This document shows positions 22,536 through 35,049 of a DNA stretch of 64,000 nt, in pieces. The notes below the pieces were generated by a model. That model did no database searches, was not told the DNA's origin, and saw only the letters and a program-made list of their open reading frames with translations. The stretch spans positions 79,501 to 143,500 of the forward strand of contig JAPDFW010000076.1 in the NCBI GenBank assembly GCA_028826165.1, in the 5' to 3' direction. The translations under genes and the position numbers were made by a program. How positions within the stretch are numbered: the stretch's first letter is position 1; the number at the start of each line of letters is the position of its first letter. This DNA is from Anaeramoeba ignava. Its lineage: Eukaryota > Metamonada > Anaeramoebidae.

Positions 22536-25500
22536 ATGTCTTCATCAAATCTTACAATATTTCTTGTTCCAATTTGTCTTTATTCTTTACTTTTAATTAT
22601 GGTTATAGTAAAAAAATTATTTATAAACTGTAAAAAAAAAAAGAAAGCAAAATTACCAAAAAACCAAAAAAAATATTTTCAAAATAGATTCAAATGGTTC
22701 GGTTATTTAAAAATAAAGCCGAACAAAATCTTTATCTTGTTCAATTTAGAACGCATTCCTTATTAATTGTATTTCTTTTAGGTTTATTTTAAAAATCAAA
22801 AAAAAAAAATTCAATCAAAAGAAAATTATTTGAAAGAAAATTATTTAAAAGAAATTTAATCAAAAAAAAATTAATGAAAAGAAAATTATTGAAAAGAAAA
22901 TTATTGAAAAGAAATTTAATCAAAAAAAAATTAATGAAAAGAAAATTATTGAAAAGAAAATTATTTAAAAGAAAATTATTCAAAAGAAAATTATTCAAAA
23001 GAAAATTATTGAAAAGAAATTTAATCAAAAGAAAATTATTGAAAAGAAAATTATTGAAAAGAAAATTATTGAAAAGAAAATTATTGAAAAGAAAATTATT
23101 CAAAAGAAAATTATTTGAAAGAAAATTATTGAAAAGAAAATTATTTAAAAGAAAATTATTGAAAAGAAAATTATTTAAAAGAAAATTATTCAAAAGAAAA
23201 TTAATGAAAAGAAAATTATTGAAAAGAAAATTATTCAAAAGAAAATTATTCAAAAGAAAATTAATGAAAAAAAATTAATGAAAAGAAAATTAATCAAAAG
23301 AAAATTATTCAAAAGAAAATTATTGAAAAGAAAATTAATCAAAAGAAAATTATTGAAAAGAAAATTATTGAAAAGAAAATTATTGAAAAGAAAATTATTG
23401 AAAAGAAAATTATTCAAAAGAAAATTATTTGAAAGAAAATTATTGAAAAGAAAATTATTTAAAAGAAAATTATTGAAAAGAAAATTATTTAAAAGAAAAT
23501 TATTCAAAAGAAAATTATTCAAAAGAAAATTATTGAAAAGAAAATTATTTAAAAGAAAATTATTTAAAAGAAAATTATACAAAAGAAATTTATTGAAAAG
23601 AAAATTAATGAAAAGAAAATTATACAAAAGAAATTTATTGAAAAGAAAATTATTTAAAAGAAAATTATTGAAAAGAAAATTAATTAAAAGAAAATTATTT
23701 AAAAGAAAATTATTTAAAAGAAAATTATTGAAAAGAAAGTTATTCAAAAGAAAATTATTGAAAAGAAAATTATTGAAAAGAAAATTATTGAAAAGAAAAT
23801 TAATTAAAAGAAAATTATTTAAAAGAAATTTAATCAAAAGAAAATTAATGAAAAGAAAATTATTTAAAAGAAAATTATTCAAAAGAAAATTATTGAAAAG
23901 AAATTTAATCAAAAGAAAATTGAAAAATTCGTTTTTTTTCTTTTTCGAAATTTAATAATAATAATTATAATTATAATAATTATAATTAAATAGCAAGATT
24001 ATTAACACTTACACTTGAATTTCAAAATTCAACATCATTGGTTTGGTTATTTGTTATTAAAAGAATTGCCTATCTTGTTTTCTTTACTTCATTTACATTA
24101 TTACTTTATTTTTGGTAATAAAATTAAAATTAAAAATTAAATTTAAAATTAAAATTAAAATTAAAATTAAAATTAAAATTAAAATTAGGGTTAAAATTTC
24201 TCATTCTTTTCAAAGAAATCGAAGAAATAGACAAACAGCAAAAATTCCTTTTATTATTATAAATGTTGTTCTTTATGGATTTTCTTTAATTTGTGTTATG
24301 ATATTTGGATTATCTTTGGAAACAGTTTCATATAATAATAGTTTTTATAAAGCAAATGTTTTAATTATTGCTGCTGCTTTTTTTCTTCAATCTATTGGAT
24401 TTGTTGCTTATGGAATTATTCTCTTTCGAAAATTCAAAGTATTTTTTGTTTGTTTGTTTGTGTGTGAATTATATTTTAATCAGGATCAGAAACAAAATCA
24501 AATAAAAAATGATTTCTTTTTAATTTAGAAAATGTCTGGATTATTTCCTGATAGAAAGACTTTTTTAGCTAAAATTACTTTTGTTTCTCTTTTAATATCT
24601 TTATGCTTTTTAGTTCGATTTGTTGTTCTTCTTTATTATCCAATTACTGCAAGATTTCTTAATTCTTGGGTAAATGAAAATTAATGAAAATGAAATTAAA
24701 ATGAAATGAAAATGAAAATGAAAATGAAAATGAAAATGAAAATGAAAATGAAATGAAAATGAAATTCAATTCAATTCAATTCAATTCTAAATTCAATTCA
24801 ATTCAATTCAATTCAATTCTAAATTCAATTCTAAATTCAATTCTAAATTTAATTCAATTCAATTCAATTCAATTCAATTCTTAATTCAATTCTAAATTCA
24901 ATTCAATTTAATTCAATTCTAAATTCAATTCAATTCAATTCAATTCAATTCTAAATTCAATTCAATTCTAAATTCAATTCAATTCAATTCAATTCTAAAT
25001 TCAATTCAATTTAATTCTAAATTCAATTCAATTCAATTCAATTCTAAATTCAATTCAATTCTAAATTTAATTCAATTCAATTCTAAATTCAATTCAATTT
25101 AATTCTAAATTCAATTCAATTCAATTCTAAATTTAATTCAATTCTAAATTCAATTAAATTTAATTCAATTCAATTCAATTCAATTCTAAATTCAATTCTA
25201 AATTTCTAAATTCAATTATAAATTCAAATTCCAATTCTAAAATTCTAAATTCCAATTCAATTTCTCAAATTCAATTTCATTCAAATTTCAATTTCAAAAT
25301 TAAATTCAAATTCCAATTTCTAATTTAAATTCTAAATTCAAATCTAAATTCAATTAAATTTCAATTTTAAATTTCAATTCCAAATTAATTCCACAAATTA
25401 AATTAAATTCAATTTCAATTCTAAAATAATTCAATTTTAAATTTAATTTAAATTCCAATTTAAATTTCAATTTCAATTTTTAAATTCAATTCAATTTCAA

Positions 25501-26989
25501 ATTCAATTCTAAATTCAATTTCTAAATTCAATTAAATTCTAAATTAAATTTCTAAATTCAATTTTCTAAATTCAATTCAAATTCTAAATTCCAATTTCAA
25601 TTAATTTCTAAATTCAATTCAAAATTCAATTCTAAATTCAATTTAAATTCAATTCAATTTAATTCAAAATTCAATTCAATTCAATTTCTAAATTCAATTT
25701 CTAAATTCAATTTAAATTAATTTCAATTTTAAAATTCAATTCTAAATTCAATTTAAATTCAATTTCTAATTTCGATTAAATTCAATTCTAAATTCAATTT
25801 TCAAATTCAATTCAATTTAAATTCTAAATTCAATTTAATTTAAATTTAATTTAAATTCAAAATTCAATTTAATTCAATTTAAATTCAATTCAATTCAATT
25901 TCTAAATTCAATTCCAATTCGATTCAAATTCAAATTAATTCAATTCCAATTACCAATTCAATTTAATTCAATTTAAATTTTAATTCCAATTTTAATTTCA
26001 TTTTAAATTCAATTCAATTCTAAATTCAATTCAATTCCAATTTAATTCAATTTAATTCAATTCAATTCAATTCCAATTAAATTTCAATTAAAATTCCAAT
26101 TCAATTCAATTCAATTCCAATTCCAATTTAATTTCAATTCAAATTCAATTCAAATTCAATTCAATTCAATTCCAATTTCAAAAATTTAATTCAATTCAAT
26201 TCAATTCAATTTAAATTTAATTTTAAATTCAATTTCAATTCAATTCAATTCAATTCTAAATTCAATTTAATTCAATTCTAAATTTAATTCAATTCCATTC
26301 AATTCCAATTCAATTTCAATTTCAATTCCAAATTTAATTCTAAATTAAATTCAATTCAATTCAAAATTTCAATTCAATTTTAATTTCAATTCAATTCAAT
26401 TTATTTCAATTCAATTTAAATTTATTCAATTCAATTCCAATTAAATTTAATTCAATTCAATTTCAATTCAATTTCCAATTCGATTCAATTCCAATTCCAA
26501 ATTCAATTCAATTCAATTTAATTCAATTCAATTTAATTCAATTCAATTCAATTCAATTCAATTCTAAATTTAATTCAATTCAATTCAATTCAATTCAATT
26601 CAATTCAATTCAATTCAATTCAATTCAATTCAATTCTAAATTCAATTCAATTCAATTCTAAATTCAATTTAATTTAATTCAATTTAATTCAATTCTAAAT
26701 TTAATTCTAAATTCAATTCAATTCTAAATTCTATTTAATTCAATTCTAAATTTAATTCAATTCTAAATTCAATTCTGAATTCAATTCTAAATTCAATTCT
26801 GAATTCAATTCAATTCTAAATTCAATTCAATTCAATTCAATTCTAAATTTAAAAAAGCTTTTCTTGATTTCGGCTTATTTGATTCCTGAAATAATTCCAA
26901 CACTTGTTCAATTAATTGTTTTAAGACCAAGAATTATTACAGAAATGGGAGAATCAGAAACTCATTTAATTTCTGATGAAGTAAAATAA
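22536..26989 (+). CDS. Seven-TM protein, TOM1/THH1/GPR137-like
   Basis: Six exons join in phase: 22536-22607, 22688-22781, 23994-24114, 24189-24438, 24529-24669 and 26858-26989, giving about 269 aa. Hydrophobic segments: LTIFLVPICLYSLLLIMVI; HSLLIVFLLGARLLTL (joined across intron 2); IAYLVFFTSFTLLLYFW; IPFIIINVVLYGFSLICVM; ANVLIIAAAFFLQSIGFVAY; ITFVSLLISLCFLVRFVVLL; and LFLISAYLIPEIIPTLVQLI. The last segment resembles the E-x-x-P-x-x-x-x-L TM7 of the TOM1/THH1/GPR137 family. Members are lysosomal or vacuolar membrane proteins: GPR137 regulates mTORC1/Rag, and plant TOM1 was found as a virus host factor. Introns 2 and 5 are expanded to 1.2 and 2.2 kb by two different repeats, while introns 1, 3 and 4 are 74-90 bp. 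The assignment rests on topology and TM7, not on strong motifs. The splice model is inferred. Confidence 0.6.
22782..23993 (+). repeat. 15-bp tandem array in intron 2 of the 7TM gene
   Basis: From about 22808 to 23920 there are around 75 copies of a 15-bp unit, AAAAGAAAATTATTG, with C/T/A variants at the last bases. A higher-order period of about 314 bp is visible: the series starting at 23101 recurs at 23415. The strict 15-bp spacing leaves all three frames open on both strands, giving false Lys/Arg/Leu and Asn/Phe/Leu ORFs. Confidence 0.92.
24670..26857 (+). repeat. AATTC pentamer repeat filling intron 5 of the 7TM gene
   Basis: A 2.2-kb array of (CAATT)n broken by TCTAAATT units, preceded by a short (GAAAAT)n. 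It starts just after the donor (GTAAAT) and ends at the acceptor AAAAAAG, 26857. No other content is visible. Confidence 0.9.
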
Positions 26990-27926
26990 TAAAATTCTTT
27001 TATTTTTGTTTTTATTGTTTTATTAATTTATATTTTAACTTTTTTATTTAAAACAAAAATTAAAACAATAATAAAAATAATAATAATAGAAAGAACAATC
27101 TACATTATATGTTACTGAAAATACAGATTAAAAAATTAATTTAAAAAATTAATTTAAAAAAAATAAAAAAAATAAAATTTCATTTTACAATTTTTTTATT
27201 TTATAATTTATTTAAAAAAATGATCAAATTAAATTAAAAATTAAATTAAAAATTAAATTAAAAATTAAATTAAAAATTAAATTAAAAAATTAAATTAAAA
27301 TTTAAATTAAAAATTAAATTAAAAATTAAATTAAAATTAAATAAAAATTAAATTAAAAATTAAATTAAAAATTAAATTAAAAATTAAATTAAAAATTTTT
27401 GAGTTTATTTCTTTTGGTTTTATAAGGAAAAAAATAAAAAAAAAATATTCAACAAGCAAATTTAACTGTAAAAAAAATAAATTAAATGATCAATTAAAAA
27501 TTTTTTTATTTTGATCGTTAAAAAAATTAATTAAAAATTTAAATAAAAAAATTAAATAAAAATAAAGAAAAAAAAAAAAATTTTTTTTTATTCTTGCCCC
27601 CTTAAAATAAAAGAAAAAAAAAATTAAAAAAAATAAAAAAAACATTTTTTTTTTTCCTTTTTTTTTTGTTTTATTATTATTATTATTATTAAATTCTTTC
27701 TCTAATTCTTTTCCTTTGACAAATTACAAATTAATTTATAAAGAAAAAAAAAGAAAAAAAAAAAGAAAAAAATATTTATATTAAAAACTTTTTTTTTTAT
27801 AAATAAATAATTATAGATAATAAATAATCTAAATAATATCTTTGTTATTTTAAACAAAATAAATAAAAATAAATTTATAAATATAAATAAAAATAATTTA
27901 TTCTCAACAAATACATTCTTTTAAAA
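26990..27926. other. Intergenic region upstream of the CDK gene
   Basis: A/T runs; (AATTAAATTAAA)n repeat at about 27225-27395; a poly-A/T segment at 27560-27680; and a rare C-run motif TTGCCCCCTTA at 27595-27604. There is no good TTTTTCATTTTT element directly before the kinase start, unlike most genes here. No gene or RNA is recognised. Confidence 0.7.
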
Positions 27927-29885
27927 ATGGAACAAAACTTAAATGTGTTAGTGTTTCTTTTTTTCTTTCTTCTTCTTTTTTTTTTGATTAATTTTTTTTG
28001 ATTAATTTTTTTTTTAATTCAATTTTATTGATTAATTTAATTTGTTATTGATTAATTTAAATTAAAATTTAAATTAAATTAATAAATTGAATTTATATTA
28101 AAATTATGAATAAAAATTTTTGTTAAATTGAATTTTTAAATCGAATTTTTAATTTTATAAAAAAATAGTGATTTAGATTTAAATTTAGATCTAGATTTAG
28201 ATTTAAAATCAAAAGAAGATCCGATACTTTCTCAAAGATTGAAAAGATTGACATCAAGAGATTTATCGGGTTTTAATATTCTCGGAACAATTGGAGACGG
28301 TTCTTATGGAAAAGTCTTCCAAGCCCAAGACAAAGTAACACAAGAACTTGTAGCATTAAAAAAACTAAAGTGTGATTTTTCGAAGGAATTACAAGGATTC
28401 CCGATCACAGCAATACGGGAAATCAAGCTATTAAAAAGAATGGATCACCCGAACATTTTAAAACTTGACGAGGTTGTGACATCAAACAACAGAAAGGATT
28501 TATATTCAGTTGATATTGAAATATATATGGTTTTCCGATATATTGAGTATGATCTCGCAGGACTTATGTATACACCGCAATTGCCAGCATTATCACTACC
28601 ACAAGTGAAGCATTTCTTTCAGCAGCTGCTTGAGGCGCTGTTCTACTGTCATAATAACTCAGTTTATCACCGCGATGTCAAGCCAGCAAATCTACTTATC
28701 AACCGAAAGGGAGATCTTATGCTTGCTGATTTCGGACTTGCAAAATCTTTCCATCACAAAAACAACACATATTCCACTTTTGTGGTGACCCAATGGTATC
28801 GTGCTCCTGAATTGCTGTTGGGAGCCAAGCAATACTCGTCCGCAATTGACATGTGGTCTGCTGGATGCATTCTTGCTGAGATGTTTCTTAGACGTCCGTT
28901 GTTTTCTGGTGACGATTCTGCTCAGCAGATCGATCTTATTTTTCGACTTTGTGGAACCCCAGAAAATAACGCATGGCAAGAGGCTCAATCCTTCCCGTTT
29001 CTCGAGAAATACAAGCCAGTCCATTCGTATCAACGAGTGCTCCGTCAGAAATTCGCGTTTCTCGACAAGGACTCTGTGGATCTTCTGGATCGTTTGCTGA
29101 CCCTTGATCCGAAAAAAAGAATAACCGCCGAACAGGCTTTGGATCATAATTTTTTCTGGAACGGCGATGTTCCTGATCCTGAAACTCATAAATTCGCCCA
29201 TCTGCCTTCTTTCCATGAGTATGATTTCAAGATGCATTCTAAAATATCGCATCCCGATGCCTCTTTGCGAGAGCGACAATCGCAATCCCGCAAAGTGGAG
29301 AATCACAAAATCAACCCCAACCAATTGGACAACCGCAGATCGGCGCAGCAAGGTTATCAGAATCAGGTCGTCCAAAAAACACAGCAATTCCAGCGATCGC
29401 ATATGGTTGCTGTTAAAAAGAATATTTTGAGCCACTCGGAATCAATCACTGATTTCCGCTCAAAAATTTCAACTACAAAAAGCCAGTCCGCTCCAACACT
29501 GGCATACATTGCAAACGAGGAAAGAAATTACGAGCAAAAACAATGGGACAAATCAAAAGGCATCTCAAGCACTCGATATTCTTCTCTCGATTCTCGATTC
29601 CAGTCAACAAACCAGATGCTTGTCAAAATGTATTCCAATCAACACCAAAAATACCATTCACAACAACAACAACAACGTTATCAAGAACGCAAAATCACCC
29701 AACAATACTATCCTAATCAAAATAAAAATCAACAAAATGAAACCCCACTTACAAATGCTCAAATGCAAGATGCAAGTCAAAAAATCAGTTCAATTTCAAT
29801 ATCAAGAAAACACCATTTGAGCACAACTATTGTTGATTCAACAAATAACAAATCTCATCCTAAAAAACACCAAATGGTGTATTAG
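27927..29885 (+). CDS. Cyclin-dependent kinase, CDK9/CDK12-like (PITAIRE)
   Basis: Exon 1 27927-27946 (20 nt) and exon 2 28169-29885 join in phase to about 578 aa; exon 2 is open upstream without an ATG, so an upstream exon is needed. Kinase domain about residues 39-337: P-loop IGDGSYGKVF, VALKKLK, helix PITAIREIK (the CDK12/13 form; CDK9 has PITALRE), YDLAGLM (as in CDK9), HRDVKPANLLI, DFGLAK, activation-loop Thr in STFVVTQWYRAPELLLG, and DMWSAGCILAEM. Such kinases pair with cyclin T or K and phosphorylate the RNA polymerase II C-terminal domain and elongation factors. The catalytic Lys, Asp and DFG are intact. The tail (338-578) is Gln/Asn/Ser-rich and basic. The coding sequence from 28500 to 29500 has markedly higher GC and less A/T-biased codons than any neighbour. 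CDK9 versus CDK12 cannot be settled by eye. Confidence 0.85.
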
Positions 29886-30120
29886 ATTTTTCATTTATAG
29901 ATAAAAAAAAAATATTTTTTTTACTTTGTAAAATCCTTCTTTTGATTTTCCCATTTCATTTCATTTCATTTCATTTCATTTCAAAACTTCTTTCTTTCTT
30001 TCTTTCTTTTACTTTCTTTCTTTCTATTTTGTTTTTTTTGTTTTTTTTGTTGAATAAAAAAAAATTAAATTGAAATTGAAATTTAAATTATTTTTATTTT
30101 TGGAAATGATTTATTAATTT
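29886..30120. other. 3' flank of the CDK gene
   Basis: T-rich 3' flank with (ATTTC)n at 29950-29985 and (TTTC)n at 29990-30025, then the start of satellite sequence. No gene is seen. Confidence 0.6.
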
Positions 30121-33085
30121 TGATTTAACAATCTTTATTTAATATTAATTTAATATAAATTTATAATTAATTTATTATTAATTTCTATTTCCATTTTATT
30201 AATAATTTAATTAAAATATTTTTTAATTAATTAATATTTTAATTTCTTTTTTTTTTAATTTTAATTTTAAAAATTTTAATTTTTTTTTTTAATATAAATT
30301 TATAATTAATTTTTTAAAATTAATTTTATTTCCATTTTATTAAAATTTAATCAAAAATATTTTTAAAATTGGAAAAATTTTATTTAATAATTTATTAAAT
30401 TTTGATTTAAATTTTTATTTATTATTAATTTAATATAAAATTTATAATTAATTTATTATTAATTTCTATTTCATTTTATTTTTAATTTAATTAAAACATT
30501 TTTTAATCAATTATTATTATTAATTTCTATTTAATAATTTAATTTTAATTTTTTTTTAATAATTTTTATTTTTTTTATTAATTATTTTTAAAATTAATTA
30601 TAATTTTTATTTTTTCAAAAATAATTTTAATTTTCAAAATAAATTTAATTAAAATATTTTAATCAATTTATTAATTAATTTTTTTTAATAATTTTTTAAT
30701 TCATTTAATAATTTTTATTTAATATTAATTTAATATAAATTTATAATTAATTTATTATTAATTTCTATTTCCATTTTATTAATAATTTAATTAAAATATT
30801 TTAATCAATTTAATATTAATTTCTATTTAATAATTTATTAATTTTAATTAAAAATTTTTATTTAATATTAATTAATAATAAATTTTATAATTAATTTATT
30901 ATTAATTTCTATTTCCATTTTATTAATAATTTAATTAAAATATTTTAATTAATTTATTATTAATTTCTATTTAATAATTTATTAAAATTTTGATTTAATA
31001 ATTTTTATTTAATATTAATTTAATATAAATTTATAATTAATTTATTATTAATTTCTATTTCCATTTTATTAATAATTTAATTAAAAATATTTTTAATTAA
31101 TTTATTATTAATTTCTATTTAATAATTTATTAATTTTAATTTAATAATTTTTATTTAATATTAATTTAATATAAATTTATAATTAATTTATTATTAATTT
31201 CTATTTCCATTTTATTAATAATTTAATCAAAATATTTTAATTAATTTATTATTAATTTCTATTTAATAATTTATTAATTTTGATTTAATAATTTTTATTT
31301 AATATTAATTTAATATAAATTTATAATTAATTTATTATTAATTTCTATTTCCATTTTATTAATAAATTTAATTAAAATATTTTAATCAATTTATTATTAA
31401 TTTCTATTTAATAATTTATTAAATTTGATTTAATAATTTTTATTTAATATTAATTTAATATAAATTTATAATTAATTTATTATTAATTTCTATTTCCATT
31501 TTATTAATAATTTTAAATAAAATATTTTAATCAATTTAATATTAATTTCTGTTTAATAATTTATTAATTTTGATTTAATAATCTTTATTTAATATTAATT
31601 TAATATAAATTTATAATTAATTTATTATTAATTTCTATTTCCATTTTATTAATAATTTAATTAAAATATTTTAATCAATTTATTATTAATTTCTATTTAA
31701 TAATTTATTAATTTTGATTTAATAATTTTTATTTAATATTAATTTAATATAAATTTATAATTAATTTATTATTAATTTCTATTTCCATTTTATTAATAAT
31801 TTAATTAAAATATTTTAATTAATTTATTATTAATTTCTATTTAATAATTTATTAATTTTGATTTAATAATTTTATTTAATATTAATTTAATATAAATTTA
31901 TAATTAATTTATTATTAATTTCTATTTCCATTTTATTAATAATTTAATTAAAATATTTTAATCAATTTATTATTAATTTCTATTTAATAATTTATTAATT
32001 TTGATTTAATAATTTTTATTTAATATTAATTTAATATAAATTTATAATTAATTTATTATTAATTTCTATTTCCATTTTATTAATAATTTAATTAAAATAT
32101 TTAATCAATTTTAATATTAATTTCTATTTAATAATTTATTAATTTTGATTTAATAATTTTATTTAATATTAATTTAATATAAATTTATAATTAATTTATT
32201 ATTAATTTCTATTTCCATTTTATTAATAATTTAATTAAAATATTTTAATCAATTTATTATTAATTTCTATTTAATAATTTATTAATTTTGATTTAATAAT
32301 TTTTATTTAATATAATTTAATATAAATTTATAATTAATTTATTATTAATTTCTATTTCCATTTTATTAATAATTTATCAAAAAATATTTTAAATCAATTT
32401 AATATTAATTTCTGTTTAATAATTTATTAATTTTAATTTAATAATTTTTATTTTAATATTAATTTAATATAAATTTATAATTAATTTATTATTAATTTCT
32501 ATTTCCATTTTATTATTAATTTAATTAAAATATTTTAATAAATTTATTATTAATTTAAATTTAATAATTTATTAATTTTTAATTTAATAATTTTTATTTA
32601 ATATTAATTTAATATAAATTTAATATTAATTTATTATTAATTTCTATTTCCATTTTTTTATTAATAATTTAATTAAAATATTTTAATCAATTTATTATTA
32701 ATTTCTGATTTAATAATTTATTAATTTTAATTTAATAATTTTTATTTAATATTAATTTAATATAAATTTATAATTAATTTATTATTAATTTCTATTTCCA
32801 TTTTATTAATAATTTAATTAAAATATTTTAATTAATTTATTATTAATTTCTATTTAATAATTTATTAATTTTGATTTAATAATTTTTATTTAATATTAAT
32901 TTAATATAAATTTATAATTAATTTATTATTAATTTCTATTTCCATTTTATTAATAATTTAATTAAAATATTTTAATCAATTTATTATTAATTTCTATTTA
33001 ATAATTTATTAATTTTGATTTAATAATTTTTATTTAATATTAATTTAATATAAATTTATAATTAATTTATTATTAATTTCTATGC
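30121..33085. repeat. Satellite array A, monomer about 145 bp, about 20 copies
   Basis: The landmark TTTCTATTTCCATTTTATT recurs with its CC at 30191, 30332, 30771, 30915, 31061, 31207, 31351, 31496, 31641, 31785, 31928, 32072, 32215, 32358, 32505, 32650, 32798 and 32942. Spacing is 141-148 bp, mostly 143-146. Copies from 30.7 kb onward are very similar; the left end (30.2-30.7 kb) is degraded. The array ends at 33085, just before the promoter of the PH-domain gene. It contains no open frame. Confidence 0.95.
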
Positions 33086-33121
33086 CCCAAAAAAAGAAAT
33101 TAGAAATCAAAAAATAGAAAT

Positions 33122-33160
33122 TTTTTTTTCATTTTTTTTTTTTCATTTTTACTTTTCATT
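33122..33160 (+). promoter_or_regulatory. Inr-like elements upstream of the PH gene
   Basis: Three T-run/TCA/T-run copies lie 45-75 bases before the ATG at 33204, directly after the satellite array ends. Confidence 0.4.
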
Positions 33161-33203
33161 CTAACAAAATTGAAATTTCAAAAAAAAAATATAAAGCAAA
33201 AAA

Positions 33204-34926
33204 ATGAACGTACCAGAAGAGTTTTCAGGATATTTAACAAAGAGAGGAGCACGAGTTCATACATGGAGATCGAGATTTTTTGTTCTAAATCAAAAAGAAT
33301 TACAATATTTTTCAACAAAAGAATCATATGAAAAAAAGGGGAAAAAAAAAGGATCAATTCATCTTGGATATGAAACAAGAATTGGTGTGAATTTTATAGT
33401 CTCTTTCTTAAATATCCAAATCTAAATAAAAACAAAAAACAAAACAAAATAATTGAAAATAAAAAAATAAGGAGTTGCCGATTTTGAAGAAAATAAGGAA
33501 AAACCATTTTCTTTTTATCTAAGAAAACCTTACAGAACTTATTTATTTTTTGCGAGCAGTTTGGATGAAAGAACCAAATGGCTTTCTTCTATTATAGAAC
33601 ATATTAATTTTCCAGACCAAACTTCTTGCGAAAAAATTTATGAATTTCCTCCACTTTATCCAGATCCTTCACATCCTTTTTCTTCCAAAGATGAAGAGGT
33701 ATAATTTCGATTTTATAAATGAATTTTAATTATAATTTCAATTTTATAAATGAATTTTAATTTCAATTTTAATTTTATAAATGAATTTTAATTTTAATAG
33801 GAATATTTTAAATCTTTATTTGTAGTTGGTTTACCTAAAGATTCTACTCAAGAAATTATAACAAAATATTTCCAACAATCAAACGAAAATATTACAAATT
33901 TAGACTCGAAATTGTATCTATTTAAAGCATTGAAAAATTTTGAAAAACAAACAATTTTTTTTTATCAACAAATAACACTTTAAAATTATAATAGAATATT
34001 TAAATCAAAAAGAAATACTTCTTGGGTTGCTTTTAAATTTCATAATTTCCAGCAAGTCCTTAAAATTAAGGAATTCATTGAAACAACACCTTTTATTTTT
34101 AACAGTAATGAATTTTATCTTTCTGCTTTGATTCCGCGATGCAGGTTCGAAGATCTTAAAGAAATTAAATGGGATGCATCGTAAATATTCACATTATAAA
34201 TTTAGAATCAAAATCCAAAATTAATTTGAGAATTTCAATCCTTTTTTATTATTAATAATAATAAAAAAAAGTGAAAATACATCAGAAAATACTGATGATA
34301 TTTACTTACTTTCTCATAAATATAATTCAATTTATCGCATTGAAATTGACAAAAACAATTCTTCATCTCGAGACGAAATTGCCAAAAAATTCGATGTTGA
34401 TCATTATTATATTCAAAAAATTCCGAACAATCAAAATCCAAAAAATAATTCACATGAAAAATATCTAGTTGGCTTACATTTTGGTTTTTTTCCACAAAAT
34501 TTAAAATATTTTTCATTGACTCTTCATTGCTTGAAACTTGGAAAAACAATTAATTTAAATTTGGAAATCAAAAACGATGAAATCAAAACATCTGAATCAA
34601 AAAAGGAATTCCTTTCAAAACAAAAAACAAAAGGATCACGATTTTCTTTTGAGGATTTGATTATCAATTCAGAAACAACTCCTCCTATTAAAAATGTGTT
34701 AACAAATACTATTTTCAAAATCAAAGAATTGCAAAGTAAAGAAGAAGATTTGTTTCTTTTAATTGGAAATGAAATATTGGATTATAATCAAAATCTTCCT
34801 GCTCAACTTAATTTAATTGAAGCTTTTCTTTTCCAAAAATCAAATGATTTCCAAAATGAAAATCAATATGAAAATCAAAATCAAAATGAAAATAAAAATT
34901 TAGATGAATCTGAAAAAGAAAAATAA
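33204..34926 (+). CDS. PH-domain protein of unknown function
   Basis: Exons 33204-33384, 33472-33698, 33801-33913, 33995-34180 and 34272-34926 keep phase and give about 453 aa; introns are 81-102 bp. The N-terminus is a clear PH domain (about residues 1-110): EEFSGYLTKRGARVHTWRSRFFVLNQKELQYF, continuing across intron 1 into PFSFYLRKPYRTYLFFA and ending with DERTKWLSSIIEHI (the invariant Trp). PH domains of this kind bind phosphoinositides or small GTPases. The remainder (about 140-430) is mixed alpha/beta with no motif I recognise, ending in an Asn/Gln/Glu tract. The third intron (33914-33994) is a choice: read straight through, the frame stops at 33981, while splicing gives a continuous frame. 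It is followed 123 bp downstream by pICln on the same strand. Confidence 0.6.
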
Positions 34927-35028
34927 AAATAATAATAATCATAATAATTATCAATTTCCATCTTTTGTTTTATTTAAAAAAAATTTAACTTCAAATCCAA
35001 AAAAAAAAATAAATCAAAAAAATATTTT

Positions 35029-35042
35029 TTCATTTTTTCATT
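35029..35042 (+). promoter_or_regulatory. Inr-like elements upstream of pICln
   Basis: Two TTTTTCA copies (A at 35032 and 35040) lie only 10-18 bases before the ATG at 35050, implying a very short 5' leader. Confidence 0.4.
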
Positions 35043-35049
35043 TTTTTTA

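Noticed and set aside
22789-23955. Long ORFs of Lys/Arg/Leu (plus strand) and Asn/Phe/Leu (minus strand)
   Set aside because: They are read-throughs of a 15-bp tandem repeat with a period divisible by 3, inside an intron of the 7TM gene; both strands are equally open.
28692-29435. 247-aa antisense ORF within the CDK gene
   Set aside because: It overlaps the conserved kinase domain on the opposite strand. Stop codons are rare there because the region is GC-rich, and no motif is seen.
33914-33994. Premature stop in the PH gene at 33981
   Set aside because: A GTATCT...AATAG intron of 81 bp restores the frame and fits the size of neighbouring introns, so a break is not needed.
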